A stretch of 64,000 nt of DNA from DAOUBP01 sp034432655 (GTDB lineage: Bacteria; Chloroflexota; Anaerolineae; CG2-30-64-16): contig DAOUBP010000162.1 of the NCBI GenBank assembly GCA_034432655.1, positions 1-64,000 on the forward strand, given 5' to 3'. Positions 63,935 to 64,000 of this stretch are shown piece after piece. Made by a program: the position numbers and the translations under genes. The notes under the pieces are model-generated. The model had not been told where the DNA came from. It searched no databases and saw only the letters and a list, made by a program, of their open reading frames with translations. Positions within the stretch are counted from its first letter, which is position 1, and each line of letters begins with the position of its first letter.

Positions 63935-64000
63935 TTACTTGCGGATCAACGCTGCGCCCAGCGCTCCTGGCCCGGCATGGGCAGCAAAAGCAGGGCCGGC
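63935..64000 (-). CDS. C-terminal end of a DegV-family protein (partial)
   Basis: The last 21 codons and a TAA of a minus-strand gene that continues beyond the right edge. The tail AHAGPGALGAALIRK matches the conserved DegV C-terminus (H-x-GPGALG), part of the fatty-acid-binding (FakB) fold. Only this short piece is visible, so the family is likely but not certain. It lies about 40 bases before the metallophosphoesterase start. Confidence 0.6.
   Translation of the reverse strand, partial: AGPAFAAHAGPGALGAALIRK

Overview
The window is GC-rich, densely coded bacterial DNA. I see no rRNA, tRNA, CRISPR array or insertion sequence, and no gene-free stretch longer than about 300 bases. The gene content points to an anaerobic, acetyl-CoA-pathway (Wood-Ljungdahl) member of the Chloroflexota, probably Anaerolineae-like. 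Supporting signs are a DUF3090 gene, many degenerate 7-base tandem repeats between genes, and a complete bacterial-type CODH/ACS cluster. The phylum is an inference from gene style.

Layout. 0-4.9 kb (minus strand): a tight run with an Lrp-type ligand-binding protein, a small zinc-ribbon protein, an aldehyde:ferredoxin oxidoreductase, a glycosyltransferase and a Wzz-like protein. 5.1-9.0 kb (plus): phoU, a coiled-coil protein and selB, the selenocysteine elongation factor. 9.0-18.8 kb (minus): an amidohydrolase, parB-parA with a sugar-kinase-like gene, then the rpmH-rnpA-yidD-yidC-jag operon, kbl, upp and a DksA-like gene. 18.9-21.2 kb (plus): ruvB and queA. 21.3-24.4 kb (minus): acyl-CoA dehydrogenase, DUF3786 and a peroxiredoxin-glutaredoxin fusion whose peroxidatic residue is encoded by an in-frame TGA, followed at once by a strong hairpin. 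This is a probable selenoprotein. 24.7-25.6 kb (plus): an ordinary Cys peroxiredoxin and a small winged-helix protein.

25.7-49.0 kb is one minus-strand metabolic island. In transcription order it holds a Cys-rich/HMA protein, cooS, acsB, a CBS protein, an Fpr-type reductase, acsD, acsC, nfnA, nfnB, a RACo-like corrinoid activator, a GNAT, cooC, a zinc alcohol dehydrogenase, a HEAT-repeat protein, acsE, malic enzyme, a thioredoxin-reductase-like flavoprotein, folD, a four-helix-bundle gene, metV and metF. Together these cover methylene-THF formation and reduction, methyl transfer to the corrinoid protein, CO2/CO interconversion and acetyl-CoA assembly. Redox balancing comes from an electron-bifurcating transhydrogenase (NfnAB). 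Formate dehydrogenase, formyl-THF ligase and Hdr-type partners of MetVF are not in the window.

49.3-64 kb is mixed: a PdtaS/PdtaR-like sensor kinase and ANTAR regulator, tatA, a helical-repeat protein with an apparently leaderless promoter, rfbC, a GMC oxidoreductase, DUF3090, a DUF255/thioredoxin protein, a GH5 glycosidase, a PfkB kinase, nfo, a cobalamin adenosyltransferase, a DUF2231 membrane protein, a metallophosphoesterase and the last codons of a degV-like gene.

The most notable items are the selenocysteine peroxiredoxin fusion, with selB in the same window; the period-7 repeats at about a dozen loci, two of them inside genes; the palindrome in the spacer of the putative cooS promoter; the Cys-rich HMA-like protein beside cooS; and palindromic elements in queA and next to metF.
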